Assembly: GCA_900546915.1 (NCBI GenBank)
Contig: UREY01000023.1
Coordinates: 1-31,594 of the forward strand
Direction: 5' to 3'
Origin: an uncultured Eubacteriales bacterium
GTDB lineage: Bacteria > Bacillota > Clostridia > Oscillospirales > Oscillospiraceae
Length of the DNA stretch: 31,594 nucleotides
The stretch's first letter is position 1; every line of letters begins with the position of its first letter. A program made the position numbers and the translations under genes. Positions 23,501 to 31,487 of this stretch are shown here, piece after piece. The notes under the pieces were generated by a model. That model ran no database searches. It was not told the origin of the DNA and saw only the letters and a list, made by a program, of their open reading frames with translations.

Positions 23501-25499
23501 TATCCACCACAAAGCCCTCCGGAGCTTCCGGGGCATAGGACCGGCCGTCGGAGAGCTTCAGCTGACCCAGGTTCAGCTGATAACCGGTCACATCGGTTTC
23601 AGAGAGCACCTGCACACCAATTGCCGCGATATTTCTTCCGGCATAGGCAGACAGGTCGAATTCCACAGGCTGCCACCCGCTGGTCTGCTTCCCGGAATCC
23701 GCTACGGTCAGAATAACCGCATTCTCCGGAGCATCCTGGAAAATCAGAGCCAACGCCAGGGTAGAACCGTCGTCTGCAGAGGGCTTGTTGTAAACCAGCG
23801 ACAGCGTGCTGTCCGCCGTCACTTCCAGATCGGTCTTGTACAGGTTGATCTTCTGCGCCTTGCCGGCCTCCAGGTCGCCGTAAATGGCCAGAGAAGAGCC
23901 GCCGTTGTAGGCGCCGATCTGCTCATAGTCAAAAGAGCCGGTGGTGCCGTCCAGCAGAACCTTTTCCTGCTCGGGGCCGTAGTCCCAATCCAGGTTCAGC
24001 GCGGTTCCTTCGCTCTCCACCCACCATTGCCAGGTGGGCATAAAGTCCTGCAGGTTCATGTTGGACCAGCCCATATCCCGGGAAACTTCGCCGTCCAGGA
24101 AATACTGCATGCCGTGACCGTTGTTGAAGTTGGTGATGAATACGGTCCCGTTAATGGCAGACCGCTCGGCAATGAAGTTGGACAGGCCGGGCCATACCAC
24201 TTCCTCGCCCACTTCCACATCAGCGCGGTTCACGTTGTCCATGGAGTGATCCAGAACGCTCTCCTTGGGGCTGGTGTACCACATCCGCTCCCGCTCTTCG
24301 GAGATCCACTGATACCCGTCGGTGTAGCGGACATTGTCGGTCTTCCCGTACGCCTCATGGACAAAGTCGCCGCCCCAGAGAGCCAGGCTCATCTTGGGAT
24401 TGCCGGTCTCATCCAGATACCAGTCGTCCAGGTATTCCACAGTCGCTTCGGACCGGCAGTAGCCGCTGGAATACAGCTCGCCGCCTTCAAACCGGCCCAT
24501 GCCGCATTCGATGCCCAGGAAAACCGTCTCATAGGGATCCAGCCCCAGCTCTTCGGCATGCGCCACAGAGTTGTCGATCCGCTCCAAGTTCCACCAGTAG
24601 TTCAGCCAGATGGAGTCGGTGACCCGACCGTAGATCTCGTCTTGCACCCAGTGGCTGTTTTGACTGTTAAACTCATTGCGGTAGGAAACGCCGCCGTCGT
24701 CGTTGATGGAGTCATACCACTGAATGTAGCACCCCTGCTCCCGCATCCAGGCCATCATTTCCTTGAACACCGGGAAAAGGCTGCTGTCGAAGGCGCCTTC
24801 CTGGTTGATGAAGTAGCCGTCGAAGCCGTAGTAGTTCATCAGGTCAATGAGCTTCTGACCATAGGGGAAGTTGCCGTCCTCGTCTTTGTACAGCCACTCT
24901 TCGGTATACTGGGGATCTCTGGGGATAAAATACTCACCCAGGGCCCGGACACCATTTTTATGAGCGGCATTGACGAACGCGGCGATGGGGATGGCCACCA
25001 CGCCGTATTCGTACCGGCCCTGCTCCGAGGCGGTCTCAGAGTCAAAGCCCGTGGTGGGCCGGCCGCCGGAGCCGATGAAATCGGTATACTGCCAGAACTT
25101 AAACAGGTTGTAATTGAACTCGTCGTAGTACTGGTTGCCGTTCCAGGGGGCCTCAGCGGTGTCGGTGGAACGGTAGTTGCCCATGGCCACGTTATAAACC
25201 AGGGCATCCGACTTCAGGTTGGGGTTGGCCTGCGTGGCTGCAAAGGGCTCGTTGCGCTCCTGCAGCGGAACCTGCGCCCGGAGTTCCTCACTGTAGTTGT
25301 CTGTCTCCGGGGACCAGTTCAGCACGTCTACAAAGCGGTAGCCGTGCTTCCATGGCTCATAGGAATTGCTGGTCTCGCCCTGGGCTTCCTCTTCCCCAGG
25401 CTCTGCGGCAGCGGCGGTAAGGCCAAGCGTCGGACATAACGACACCAGCATCACCGCAGCCAACACAAAGGCCAGCAGGCGTTTCATGTTGTCTTTCAT
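20562..25499 (-). CDS. SLH-anchored GH85 endo-beta-N-acetylglucosaminidase, multidomain
   Basis: A 1645-aa secreted enzyme predicted to cut the chitobiose core of N-glycans. A signal peptide occupies residues 1-32 (RLLAFVLAAVMLVSLCPTLG, then AAAAEPG). The GH85 domain (about 46-440) contains GFDGYFINQEG (225-235), with the family's catalytic Asn232 and Glu234. After it come a beta-sandwich/carbohydrate-binding-like part (about 515-650), Fn3-like domains (about 655-845), leucine-rich repeats (about 955-1165), a discoidin (F5/8 type C)-like domain (about 1258-1422) and three SLH domains (about 1466-1645, with TRGQ, TREQ and IRAQ motifs). Size and domain order recall Endo-D of Streptococcus pneumoniae, but the anchor is SLH instead of LPXTG. 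ATG 25499 has AAGGAG eight bases upstream. Confidence 0.93.
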   Translation of the reverse strand: MKDNMKRLLAFVLAAVMLVSLCPTLGLTAAAAEPGEEEAQGETSNSYEPWKHGYRFVDVLNWSPETDNYSEELRAQVPLQERNEPFAATQANPNLKSDALVYNVAMGNYRSTDTAEAPWNGNQYYDEFNYNLFKFWQYTDFIGSGGRPTTGFDSETASEQGRYEYGVVAIPIAAFVNAAHKNGVRALGEYFIPRDPQYTEEWLYKDEDGNFPYGQKLIDLMNYYGFDGYFINQEGAFDSSLFPVFKEMMAWMREQGCYIQWYDSINDDGGVSYRNEFNSQNSHWVQDEIYGRVTDSIWLNYWWNLERIDNSVAHAEELGLDPYETVFLGIECGMGRFEGGELYSSGYCRSEATVEYLDDWYLDETGNPKMSLALWGGDFVHEAYGKTDNVRYTDGYQWISEERERMWYTSPKESVLDHSMDNVNRADVEVGEEVVWPGLSNFIAERSAINGTVFITNFNNGHGMQYFLDGEVSRDMGWSNMNLQDFMPTWQWWVESEGTALNLDWDYGPEQEKVLLDGTTGSFDYEQIGAYNGGSSLAIYGDLEAGKAQKINLYKTDLEVTADSTLSLVYNKPSADDGSTLALALIFQDAPENAVILTVADSGKQTSGWQPVEFDLSAYAGRNIAAIGVQVLSETDVTGYQLNLGQLKLSDGRSYAPEAPEGFVVDKVFDTTGEIELAWTLNEDYDTVKLYHVYAVYADGSERFVSGAYADNLYIQNLEDRDQVVGLNLRAVGADGSESEPAFAALQTEGNVTNVRTVSRDGKLVVTWDEPEVDFDQVQVALSYWYSDRTAPASVTVDKGVKTATLDIGLEDSSRYLLTLTTTGENASTVYYFGELADNYSEPYDGEVRVHADGGRFSLTTPLAEDWTSLYLTMDGVTTTYSRHSGNKLYDIAMPEGLTLASVVVEDMNGNRSTPVTFRFQDGQLVDLDETVADEIIPDEVLRKALFEKAGGNTYGDLIALSGELDLSGLEIQDLTGMYLLVNVAELNLSGTQISDLSPLTTLTNLKKLVARDVELTALAAGVLPANLEELDLSENSKLTQVEEGVIASLAGLKTLNLSDNTALTTLYLDNTPAMTVNVSGCTALQQLILTGTQMSDFDITGLSQLTHFYGNNSNLAMLTAGEAAEYPALDTFDLSGSKFDLSEKTPERALIDGLAEIANLKYDGQRPEIIYAELPATLEVWKNSGDIRTMDYFENIYLHSTTVRGTLYSSIVEEDWIAEDYDAAGLCAVPSNVYVEIRDEEGNYINEPEQPDDLVDVETNRALNATVLGYTAQNTGEEASMLFDGSYSSKWCTSGASGWVAFHLAEAVQVGRWVTAHAQANNEPMEYNTLDFELQVLNTEAVGMSEEEFLASDGKNDAAILGNDANWTTIAHVTDNHEAIVDQELETAAPTAQIYRLKVNMGYGDTPWGAIRFQELELYAASNVVRDYEGILSTEIPGTYQVAFKKGLQTTLNTMEVIVESAETKFQDVKTDAWYYDAVDYVASRGIMIGTSDNTFSPVAKMTRGQMITILYRLAGSPAVEGTVPFTDVKENRFFYQAVVWAYQNGIGKGTTLATFAPDSDMTREQMVTFLYRYSEMAGVDVSEKADLSSYTDASTISAYAVQAMAWAVAEGHIIGVTETRLAPRGDAIRAQVAEMIMRYLEEA

Positions 25500-25534
25500 T
25501 TGCTCTTCTCCTTACTTCTAAAATTTTATTAATA

Positions 25535-25570
25535 CGCCGCCGGATCGAGTATACACGCTCTCCGGCGGCG
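25535..25570 (-). promoter_or_regulatory. GC-rich leader hairpin of the GH85 mRNA
   Basis: CGCCGCCGGA (25535-25544) and TCCGGCGGCG (25561-25570) form a perfect 10-bp stem around 16 bases that include a further GAG/CTC pairing. In the GH85 transcript it would lie about 35 bases before the start codon. No T-run follows it, so it is not an ordinary terminator; a stability or translational element fits better. Confidence 0.65.
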
Positions 25571-25582
25571 AATTAAACCACC

Positions 25583-25634
25583 CGTTTCAGTTATGAAACG
25601 TTCTTATTTTACAGCCAAGCCGGAAAATATGCAA
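25583..25634 (-). promoter_or_regulatory. GH85 promoter with palindrome at the transcription start
   Basis: On the minus strand TTGCAT (25634-25629) and TAAAAT (25611-25606) are 17 bp apart, giving a start near 25599. The palindrome CGTTTCA-GTTA-TGAAACG (25583-25600) covers that start. It may be an operator for a dimeric repressor or a 5'-terminal mRNA stem-loop. Confidence 0.65.
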
Positions 25635-25759
25635 TAACCCACAGGAAAAAACAGAGAAAATTGTACCAATTCCACAAAAATTATTCCCAGTTTTTGTGGA
25701 AAATATGGAGGCGTCTTCCAGATTCTGGAATTCTCAAACAAGTCGTTATGAAATTTTGC

Positions 25760-25788
25760 TTGACAATCTTTTTTCCATGGGGCATGAT
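25760..25788 (+). promoter_or_regulatory. Promoter of the RluA-family gene
   Basis: TTGACA (25760-25765) and CATGAT (25783-25788) are separated by 17 bp, about 25 bp before the ATG at 25814. This leaves room for an AAAGGGG ribosome site and a very short leader. Confidence 0.65.
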
Positions 25789-25813
25789 GAGAAAAAAGAA
25801 AGGGGTGCTTGGG

Positions 25814-26821
25814 ATGAAAGAGCTACAGATTGAAAAAGAGGACGCCGGAATGCGGCTGGACCGGTATCTGGCCAAGGCGCTGCCTCTGCTTCCCGCCTCT
25901 CTGGCGCAAAAATACATTCGTATCAAGCGAATCAAACGCAACGGCGCTCGGGCGCAACGGGACGACCGGTTGGAAGAGGGGGATTTGCTCCAGCTATATA
26001 TCAACGACGAGTTTTTTGACCGCCCCCGAGCAGACAACGCCTACCTCACCGTGACCAGTCCCAAGCTACATCTGATTTATGAAGACGCACATCTTCTTCT
26101 GGTGGACAAGCAGCCGGGCCTGGCCGTTCACCCTCACGACGGTGCGGAATACGGCAAAACCCTGATTGACCACATTCAGGCCTATCTCTATGCCAAGGGA
26201 GATTGGCGTCCCCGGCAGTCTACCTTCGTCCCTGCTCTGTGTAACCGGATTGACCGGAACACCGGCGGCATTGTCATTGCCGCCAAAAGCGCCGAGGCCC
26301 TGCGGATTCTCAATCAAAAGGTCCGGGACCGAGAGCTGGACAAGCGGTACCTGGCAGTCATTGAAGGGAGGATGCACCCCCCCGAAGGAACGCTGCGCGG
26401 ACAAATTTTCAAAGACGCCGCGCAAAACCGGGTCTATGTGACGGACAAGCCCCAGCCCGGCTCGAAAACCGCCTTAACTCATTACCGCACACTCCAGGTC
26501 CGAAATGGTCTGTCGCTGGTGGAATGTCAGTTGGTAACCGGCCGCACCCATCAGATCCGCGCACAATTCGCCCACGCCGGACATCCCCTTCTAGGCGACG
26601 GAAAGTACGGAAAGCTGGGCAAGGACCACCAGCGCCGCTTCCAAGCCCTGTACGCCTACCAATTGACCTTTCAATTCACCACCGACGCCGGTTGTCTATC
26701 CTATTTAAACGGGCAAACATTTCAGGTGGAGGAGGTCCCCTTTGTCCGGGAATATTTTCACGAAAATGAGCCGAACCGGGCTTCGGAAAATTGTGACAAA
26801 ATTTGTTGGGATTCTTATTGA
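25814..26821 (+). CDS. RluA-family 23S rRNA/tRNA pseudouridine synthase
   Basis: A 335-aa cytoplasmic enzyme that converts uridine to pseudouridine in RNA. An S4-like RNA-binding domain covers about 12-65 (MRLDRYLAKALP... with GDLLQLYI). The catalytic domain has DKQPGLAVHPH (98-108) and the motif NRIDRNTGGIVI (144-155), with the nucleophile Asp147. GRTHQIRAQFAHAGHPLLGD is further on, as in RluA/RluC/RluD enzymes. The position modified cannot be assigned. I start at ATG 25814 after AAAGGGG; an upstream ATG at 25661 would add 51 residues without similarity. The stop overlaps the -35 box of the pot operon promoter. Confidence 0.94.
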   Translation: MKELQIEKEDAGMRLDRYLAKALPLLPASLAQKYIRIKRIKRNGARAQRDDRLEEGDLLQLYINDEFFDRPRADNAYLTVTSPKLHLIYEDAHLLLVDKQPGLAVHPHDGAEYGKTLIDHIQAYLYAKGDWRPRQSTFVPALCNRIDRNTGGIVIAAKSAEALRILNQKVRDRELDKRYLAVIEGRMHPPEGTLRGQIFKDAAQNRVYVTDKPQPGSKTALTHYRTLQVRNGLSLVECQLVTGRTHQIRAQFAHAGHPLLGDGKYGKLGKDHQRRFQALYAYQLTFQFTTDAGCLSYLNGQTFQVEEVPFVREYFHENEPNRASENCDKICWDSY

Positions 26822-26846
26822 CAAAAGGGGGAATTTCATATATACA
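26818..26846 (+). promoter_or_regulatory. Promoter of the potABCD operon
   Basis: TTGACA (26818-26823) and TATACA (26841-26846) are 17 bp apart. The -35 box includes the TGA stop codon of the upstream RluA gene. The leader to the potA ATG is about 57 bases, and I see no riboswitch-like fold in it. Confidence 0.75.
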
Positions 26847-26909
26847 TATACTGTTTGCATCCAAATGAGCAGGTGCAGCACATCTTATCAAAGGAATGGG
26901 GGAGGATAA

Positions 26910-28031
26910 ATGTCCAAAGAACTCATCCGTCTGAAAAACCTGGTTATGGAATTCGACGGTGAACGAATTTTAGACAACATCAATCTCTACATTAACGACC
27001 ACGAATTCTTAACCCTTTTAGGCCCATCCGGGTGCGGCAAGACCACGACGCTCAGAATCATCGGTGGATTTCTGACACCGACCTCCGGCGAGGTCCTGTT
27101 TGACGGCGCACGCATGAACGACGTCCCTGCCTACAAGCGGCAAATCAACACGGTATTTCAGCGATACGCCCTGTTCCCCCATCTGGATGTGTACGACAAC
27201 ATCGCCTTCGGCCTGCGGATTGCAAAGCTCTCCAAAGCCGAGATTCACCAGCGGGTCACAGAGATGCTGGAGGTTGTCAGCCTGAAGGGCTATGAAACCC
27301 GAAAAGTTACCTCCCTGTCCGGCGGGCAGCAGCAGCGTGTCGCCATCGCCCGTGCCCTGGTCAACCGGCCTAAGGTACTGCTGCTGGACGAGCCCCTGGG
27401 CGCTCTGGACCTGCGGCTGCGCAAGGATATGCAAAACGAGCTTAAGCGCATTCAGCAGGCCATGGGGATTACCTTTATATACGTCACCCACGACCAGGAA
27501 GAGGCCCTGGCCATGTCCGACACCATTGTGGTCATGGACAAAGGCCGCATTCAACAGATTGGGCGGCCGGAGGATATTTACAACGAGCCGAAAAATGCCT
27601 TCGTGGCCGATTTCATCGGGGAAAGCAACATCCTCGACGGTATGATGCTGGACGACTGTCTGGTGAAATTTTTCGGCCGCACCTTTACTTGTGTCGACAA
27701 AGGGTTCGGCAAAAATGAACCCGTGGATGTGGTCATCCGGCCGGAGGACATCGACATTGTGGCTCCAGACGGCGGGCATCTCACCGGCACCGTCACCTCC
27801 GTCACCTTCAAGGGGTTAAATTACGATATCATCGTAGACTTCAAGGGCTTTAAATGGCTGATCCAAACCACGGATTATCATCCTGTAGGCGCCGTGATCG
27901 GCATCCGTTTGAACCCGGAGGACATCCATGTGATGCCCAAGAGCGAGTATTCCGGCCAGTTCGGCGACTACAGCTCTTACTCTGCGGAATACGACGAACT
28001 GACGGAGGACGCCGAAGATGCGGAAGAATAA
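26910..28031 (+). CDS. potA: Spermidine/putrescine ABC transporter ATP-binding protein
   Basis: A 373-aa ATPase that powers polyamine import. It has Walker [10 protein letters not shown] (38-46), Q-loop Gln84 in [10 protein letters not shown], the signature LSGGQQQR (136-143), Walker B VLLLDE (156-161) and the switch His194 in YVTHDQ. The C-terminal part (about 240-350) is a TOBE-type regulatory domain with [11 protein letters not shown]. Length and layout match PotA. ATG 26910 has GGGGGAGG four bases upstream. It overlaps potB by 14 bp. The downstream permeases and binding protein fix the assignment to the polyamine (Pot) class, though the exact polyamine is not proven. Confidence 0.95.
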   Translation: MSKELIRLKNLVMEFDGERILDNINLYINDHEFLTLLGPSGCGKTTTLRIIGGFLTPTSGEVLFDGARMNDVPAYKRQINTVFQRYALFPHLDVYDNIAFGLRIAKLSKAEIHQRVTEMLEVVSLKGYETRKVTSLSGGQQQRVAIARALVNRPKVLLLDEPLGALDLRLRKDMQNELKRIQQAMGITFIYVTHDQEEALAMSDTIVVMDKGRIQQIGRPEDIYNEPKNAFVADFIGESNILDGMMLDDCLVKFFGRTFTCVDKGFGKNEPVDVVIRPEDIDIVAPDGGHLTGTVTSVTFKGLNYDIIVDFKGFKWLIQTTDYHPVGAVIGIRLNPEDIHVMPKSEYSGQFGDYSSYSAEYDELTEDAEDAEE

Positions 28032-28875
28032 AGCGGAACCTCGGCGGCGCCCCGGGGGATCCTTTCTCCTCACCGCGCCCTATGTCGTTTGGATGACGGT
28101 TTTCATCCTCATTCCCCTGGGCGTTGTGGTATTCTATGCCCTCACGGATCCCGCCACCGGCATGTTTTCCCTGCATAATCTGGGCAAAATTTTTACCGGG
28201 TCCTTTCCCCGGATTTTCGGCCGCTCCGTTTGGTACTCCTTAGTGGCTTCTCTCATCTGCCTGGTCATCGGCTATCCCGTGGCCTATTGGATTGCCCGGC
28301 AGAAGGCCGGCGTACAGCGTTTTCTGTATTTGCTGGTGATGCTTCCCATGTGCATGAGCTTTTTGCTCCGCACGTTGGCCTGGGTGGGGCTGCTGCGGGA
28401 CACCGGCATCATCAATCAGTTCCTGGGCCTTTTCGGCATCGGGCCCCTGCCTCTGATCCGTACCACCGGCGCCGTCATACTGGGTATGGTATACAACTAC
28501 CTGCCCTACATGATCCTGCCGCTCTATACCATCATCGTAAAAATCGATCCCCTGCTCATTGAGGCGGCAGAGGATCTGGGATGCAGCAGCCGGCATGTGT
28601 TTACCCGGGTGATCATTCCGTTGTCCATGCCGGGCATCATTTCCGGCGTCACGATGGTTTTTGTCCCCGCTGTTTCTACCTTCTATATCTCTCAAAAATT
28701 GGGCTCTACCGGAACCACGATGATCGGAGACGTCATTGAAAGTCAGTTTAAAAGCGCCAACAATCCCAATTTGGGCGCGGCCCTGTCTCTGGTGCTGATG
28801 CTGCTCATCTTCCTGTGTGTGTGGCTGATGAACCGGTTCGCCGGCAGTGACAGCGAAGGGAGGGTCATGGTATGA
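28018..28875 (+). CDS. potB: Spermidine/putrescine ABC transporter permease PotB
   Basis: A 285-aa inner-membrane permease with six hydrophobic segments, beginning [20 protein letters not shown]. The cytoplasmic EAA loop that contacts the ATPase is clear at about 182-207 ([20 protein letters not shown]). Its start ATG 28018 lies inside the end of potA, with GGAGG nine bases ahead, so expression is coupled. The stop overlaps the potC start by ATGA. It forms the channel heterodimer with PotC. Confidence 0.94.
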   Translation: MRKNKAEPRRRPGGSFLLTAPYVVWMTVFILIPLGVVVFYALTDPATGMFSLHNLGKIFTGSFPRIFGRSVWYSLVASLICLVIGYPVAYWIARQKAGVQRFLYLLVMLPMCMSFLLRTLAWVGLLRDTGIINQFLGLFGIGPLPLIRTTGAVILGMVYNYLPYMILPLYTIIVKIDPLLIEAAEDLGCSSRHVFTRVIIPLSMPGIISGVTMVFVPAVSTFYISQKLGSTGTTMIGDVIESQFKSANNPNLGAALSLVLMLLIFLCVWLMNRFAGSDSEGRVMV

Positions 28876-29696
28876 AAAAGCTGAATAAAGTCTATACCGC
28901 TCTGATCTTTCTCTTTCTGTATCTGCCCATGTTTGTCCTCATCGTGGCCTCCTTCAATACCGGTAAAGACATTACCGATTTTGAAGGCTTCACTCTGTCC
29001 CAATACGCCGAGCTGTTCCGGGACCACAAGCTCCTTCCTCTGCTGGGCAACTCCCTGGAAATGGCTTTGCTGTCCAGTCTCATTGCCACCGTCATGGGTA
29101 CGGCGGCCGCCATGGGCATTCATCGCATGCGTCCCCGGCTCCGGTCCGCCATTCTGACCGTAACCAACATCCCCATGACAAACCCGGATATCGTCACAGG
29201 CGTCTCTCTGTCCCTGTTGTTTGTGTTCATTGGCGCGCTCATGCGAAATAACACCATCCTGGGATTCTGGACGCTTCTAATTGCCCATGTGACCTTCAAT
29301 CTGCCTTACGTCATTCTCAACGTCATGCCAAAATTGACGCAAATGGACCCGGCGCTCCATGAAGCGGCTCTGGATCTGGGGTGTACGCCTTTCCAGGCTT
29401 TTCGCAAGGTCACCCTATACGAGATCATGCCCGGCGTCATTTCCGGCGCCATCATGGCCTTTACCATGAGTCTGGATGACTTCGTCATCAGCTATTTCGT
29501 CTACGGGCCGTCCTATGTCACGCTGCCGGTGGAGATTTACAATTACACGAAAAAGCCTTTGCAGCCCAAAATTTACGCTCTGTTTACTCTGCTGTTCGCC
29601 ATGATTTTGCTGCTGATGATTCTCATGAACGTGCTGCAGGCCAGGGCCGAACGGCGGAAAAACCTGCAACACACAGGCCGTGCCGTCACGCCATAA
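28872..29696 (+). CDS. potC: Spermidine/putrescine ABC transporter permease PotC
   Basis: A 274-aa permease, partner of PotB. Hydrophobic segments begin with LIFLFLYLPMFVLIVASF near residue 11. The EAA loop is EAALDLGCTPFQAFRKV (164-180) and the SLDDFVISYFVYGP segment typical of PotC follows. ATG 28872 overlaps the potB stop and follows GGGAGGG. potD starts 19 bp downstream. Confidence 0.94.
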   Translation: MKKLNKVYTALIFLFLYLPMFVLIVASFNTGKDITDFEGFTLSQYAELFRDHKLLPLLGNSLEMALLSSLIATVMGTAAAMGIHRMRPRLRSAILTVTNIPMTNPDIVTGVSLSLLFVFIGALMRNNTILGFWTLLIAHVTFNLPYVILNVMPKLTQMDPALHEAALDLGCTPFQAFRKVTLYEIMPGVISGAIMAFTMSLDDFVISYFVYGPSYVTLPVEIYNYTKKPLQPKIYALFTLLFAMILLLMILMNVLQARAERRKNLQHTGRAVTP

Positions 29697-29715
29697 TTTT
29701 AGGAGGGATTTTATT

Positions 29716-30843
29716 ATGAAAAAAAGATTTGCTCTGCTTCTGGTTGCCTCGCTCATTCTGGGCAGCCTCGCCGGCTGCGGCCGGTTTGCCACCACCGCCG
29801 CCACCGACCCGTCTACCGGAGACGGCGCCACCTCGGGCTCTGCCGATGGGCAGGAGGTCACCATCAATGTGTACAACTGGGGACAGTACATTGCCGAGGG
29901 CGATGAAGGCTCGATCGACGTCATTGCCGAATTTGAAAAGGCCTATCCCAACATCCATGTAAACTACACCACATACGACTCCAACGAAACCATGTACTCC
30001 AAGCTGAAAACCGGCGGTATTTCCGTGGACGTCATCATCCCCTCGGACTATATGATTGCCCGCCTGATCGACGAGGATATGCTGCTGCCCCTCAATTTCG
30101 ACAACATTCCCAACTACCAATACATTGACGAAATGTACAAAAACACCAGCTACGACCCGGAAAACCAGTATTCCATTCCCTATACCTGGGGCACCGTCGG
30201 CATTATTTACAACACCAAATACGTCGATGAGGCGGATGTAACCGGCTGGGAGCTTCTGTGGAACGAGAAATACAGCGGAAAAATTCTCATGTTCGGTAAC
30301 TCCCGGGACGCTTTCGGCATCGCGGAATATCTTCTGGGCTACGATGTGAACACCACCGATGATACCGAGCTCCAGGCCGCCGCTCAAAAGCTCACGGAGC
30401 AAAAGCCTCTGGTCCAGCAATATGTCATGGACGAGATCTTCGATCTGATGGAAAACGAGGAGGCTTGGATTGCCCCCTACTACGCCGGGGACTACCTGAC
30501 TATGGTGGCCGAAAATGAGGATCTGGCATTCTATCACCCCAGCCAAGGCTTCAACCTGTTTATCGACGCCATGTGTATTCCCAGCTGCTGTCAAAATAAG
30601 GAGGCTGCCGAGACCTTCATCAACTTCCTGTGTGAGCCGGAGATCGCCGGTGGAAACATGGACTGGATCGGCTACGGCACTCCGGAGAGCGCAGCAAAAG
30701 AATTCATAGATCCGGAAATGACATCCAGCACCGTTGCATATCCCAGCGATGAGGTCCTGTCCAAGGGCACCAGCTTCCTGTTCCTCCCCGCCGACGTCAA
30801 TCAGCGGATGGAAGAGCTGTGGCTTCAGGTAAAAACCGACTAA
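29716..30843 (+). CDS. potD: Spermidine/putrescine-binding lipoprotein PotD
   Basis: A 375-aa extracellular substrate-binding lipoprotein. The signal peptide ends in the lipobox LAGC, with lipidated Cys21, followed by a Ser/Thr/Gly-rich linker. The binding fold starts with VTINVYNWGQYIAEG (Trp55). Further PotD landmarks are SNETMYSKLKTGG, IPSDYMIARL, SIPYTWGTVGI and the C-terminal INFLCEPEIA. Aromatic and acidic residues in these segments are those expected to hold polyamines. ATG 29716 follows AGGAGGG; an upstream in-frame start at 29680 falls in the potC end and is rejected. A strong terminator follows. Confidence 0.94.
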   Translation: MKKRFALLLVASLILGSLAGCGRFATTAATDPSTGDGATSGSADGQEVTINVYNWGQYIAEGDEGSIDVIAEFEKAYPNIHVNYTTYDSNETMYSKLKTGGISVDVIIPSDYMIARLIDEDMLLPLNFDNIPNYQYIDEMYKNTSYDPENQYSIPYTWGTVGIIYNTKYVDEADVTGWELLWNEKYSGKILMFGNSRDAFGIAEYLLGYDVNTTDDTELQAAAQKLTEQKPLVQQYVMDEIFDLMENEEAWIAPYYAGDYLTMVAENEDLAFYHPSQGFNLFIDAMCIPSCCQNKEAAETFINFLCEPEIAGGNMDWIGYGTPESAAKEFIDPEMTSSTVAYPSDEVLSKGTSFLFLPADVNQRMEELWLQVKTD

Positions 30844-30854
30844 AAAGAAACACC

Positions 30855-30902
30855 GGGGCTGTCTCACCATGATATGCTGAGACAGCCCCGCGCCGTTTTT
30901 CT
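30855..30902 (+). terminator. Terminator of the potABCD operon
   Basis: GGGGCTGTCTCA (30855-30866) pairs perfectly with TGAGACAGCCCC (30878-30889) around an 11-base loop, followed by GCGCCGTTTTTCTCC. It is a strong intrinsic terminator. Confidence 0.93.
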
Positions 30903-30935
30903 CCTTGCAAATTCTTGGGAAAGAGGCAATCCGGT

Positions 30936-31364
30936 ATGAAACATACGGCAAAGAAAAAAGCAATCTCCGGCATCTTTTTGCTCCTCTGGCTGGGCTTCAT
31001 TTGGGGCAATTCCCTATTGCCGGGGACGGACTCCGCCGCAGTCAGCGGGTTTGTTGGGGAGCTGCTCTCCCTGGTGTTCGGTCCCTGGGTCCTGGAAGCC
31101 ACCTACCTGCTGCGGAAATTGGCCCATTTTACAGAGTTCGCCCTGCTGGGCGGCCTGCTGGCCTGGAACGGCAAGCTGTGGCAAAAGCCGGGCGCAGCGC
31201 TTCCCGCCCTGGCCGGGCTTCTGGCAGCTATGACCGATGAATCCATTCAGCTTCTCTCCCCGGGCCGGGCCTCTATGGTCACCGACGTTTGGATTGATTT
31301 TGCCGGCGTTGTCACCGGCATCACCATTTACCGTCTCCTGTCCCGCCGAAAAATCACTCGCTAA
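30936..31364 (+). CDS. VanZ family membrane protein
   Basis: A 142-aa protein with four hydrophobic segments. Family marks are WLGFIWGNSLLPG near the N-terminus, RKLAHFTEFALLGGLLAW in the middle, and the DESIQLLSPGR ... VTDVWIDFAGVVTGI segment at the C-terminus. VanZ-like proteins are linked to teicoplanin resistance in enterococci, but most members, including lone ones like this, have no known function. There are no vanA-type genes nearby. ATG 30936 is chosen, with AAAGAGG upstream; a TTG at 30915 is an alternative. It lies just behind the pot terminator and I see no clear promoter of its own. Confidence 0.88.
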   Translation: MKHTAKKKAISGIFLLLWLGFIWGNSLLPGTDSAAVSGFVGELLSLVFGPWVLEATYLLRKLAHFTEFALLGGLLAWNGKLWQKPGAALPALAGLLAAMTDESIQLLSPGRASMVTDVWIDFAGVVTGITIYRLLSRRKITR

Positions 31365-31447
31365 TCCCGGCGTACCGGCCTTTGCAGCCGTACTCACAGA
31401 TCTTTATCCGGCTCCTGCACTTGATTTTGAACAGGACGTTGCCCGGT

Positions 31448-31479
31448 TTTAAGTATCTTTAAGGTAGCCGTGCTACACT
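31448..31479 (+). promoter_or_regulatory. Possible activator-type promoter with tandem TTTAAG repeats
   Basis: Two TTTAAG copies (31448-31453 and 31458-31463) lie one helical turn apart. They precede an extended -10, TGCTACACT (31471-31479), and no normal -35 is present. This resembles sites bound in tandem by OmpR/PhoB-type response regulators. The resulting transcript would meet a terminator within about 50 bases. Confidence 0.35.
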
Positions 31480-31487
31480 GGTGGGGA

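Larger units (their letters stand above)
25500..25813. other. Divergent regulatory region of GH85 and RluA genes
   Basis: 314 bp without a gene. The GH85 side holds a promoter (25606-25634) and a structured leader with two palindromes (25583-25600 and 25535-25570). The RluA side holds a promoter at 25760-25788. Between about 25635 and 25755 the DNA is AT-rich, and I see nothing more in it. An open frame from 25661 into rluA lacks similarity and a ribosome site. Confidence 0.6.

Noticed and set aside
22176..25439. A 1087-codon open frame on the plus strand opposite the GH85 gene
   Set aside because: It is the mirror of a long GC-biased gene, with low-complexity Val/His/Gln-rich translation, no ribosome site and no domain. 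The minus-strand GH85 gene explains the sequence.
29686..30963. A 425-codon minus-strand frame covering potD and its terminator
   Set aside because: It is antisense to the clear PotD lipoprotein, crosses its terminator and shows no family motifs.
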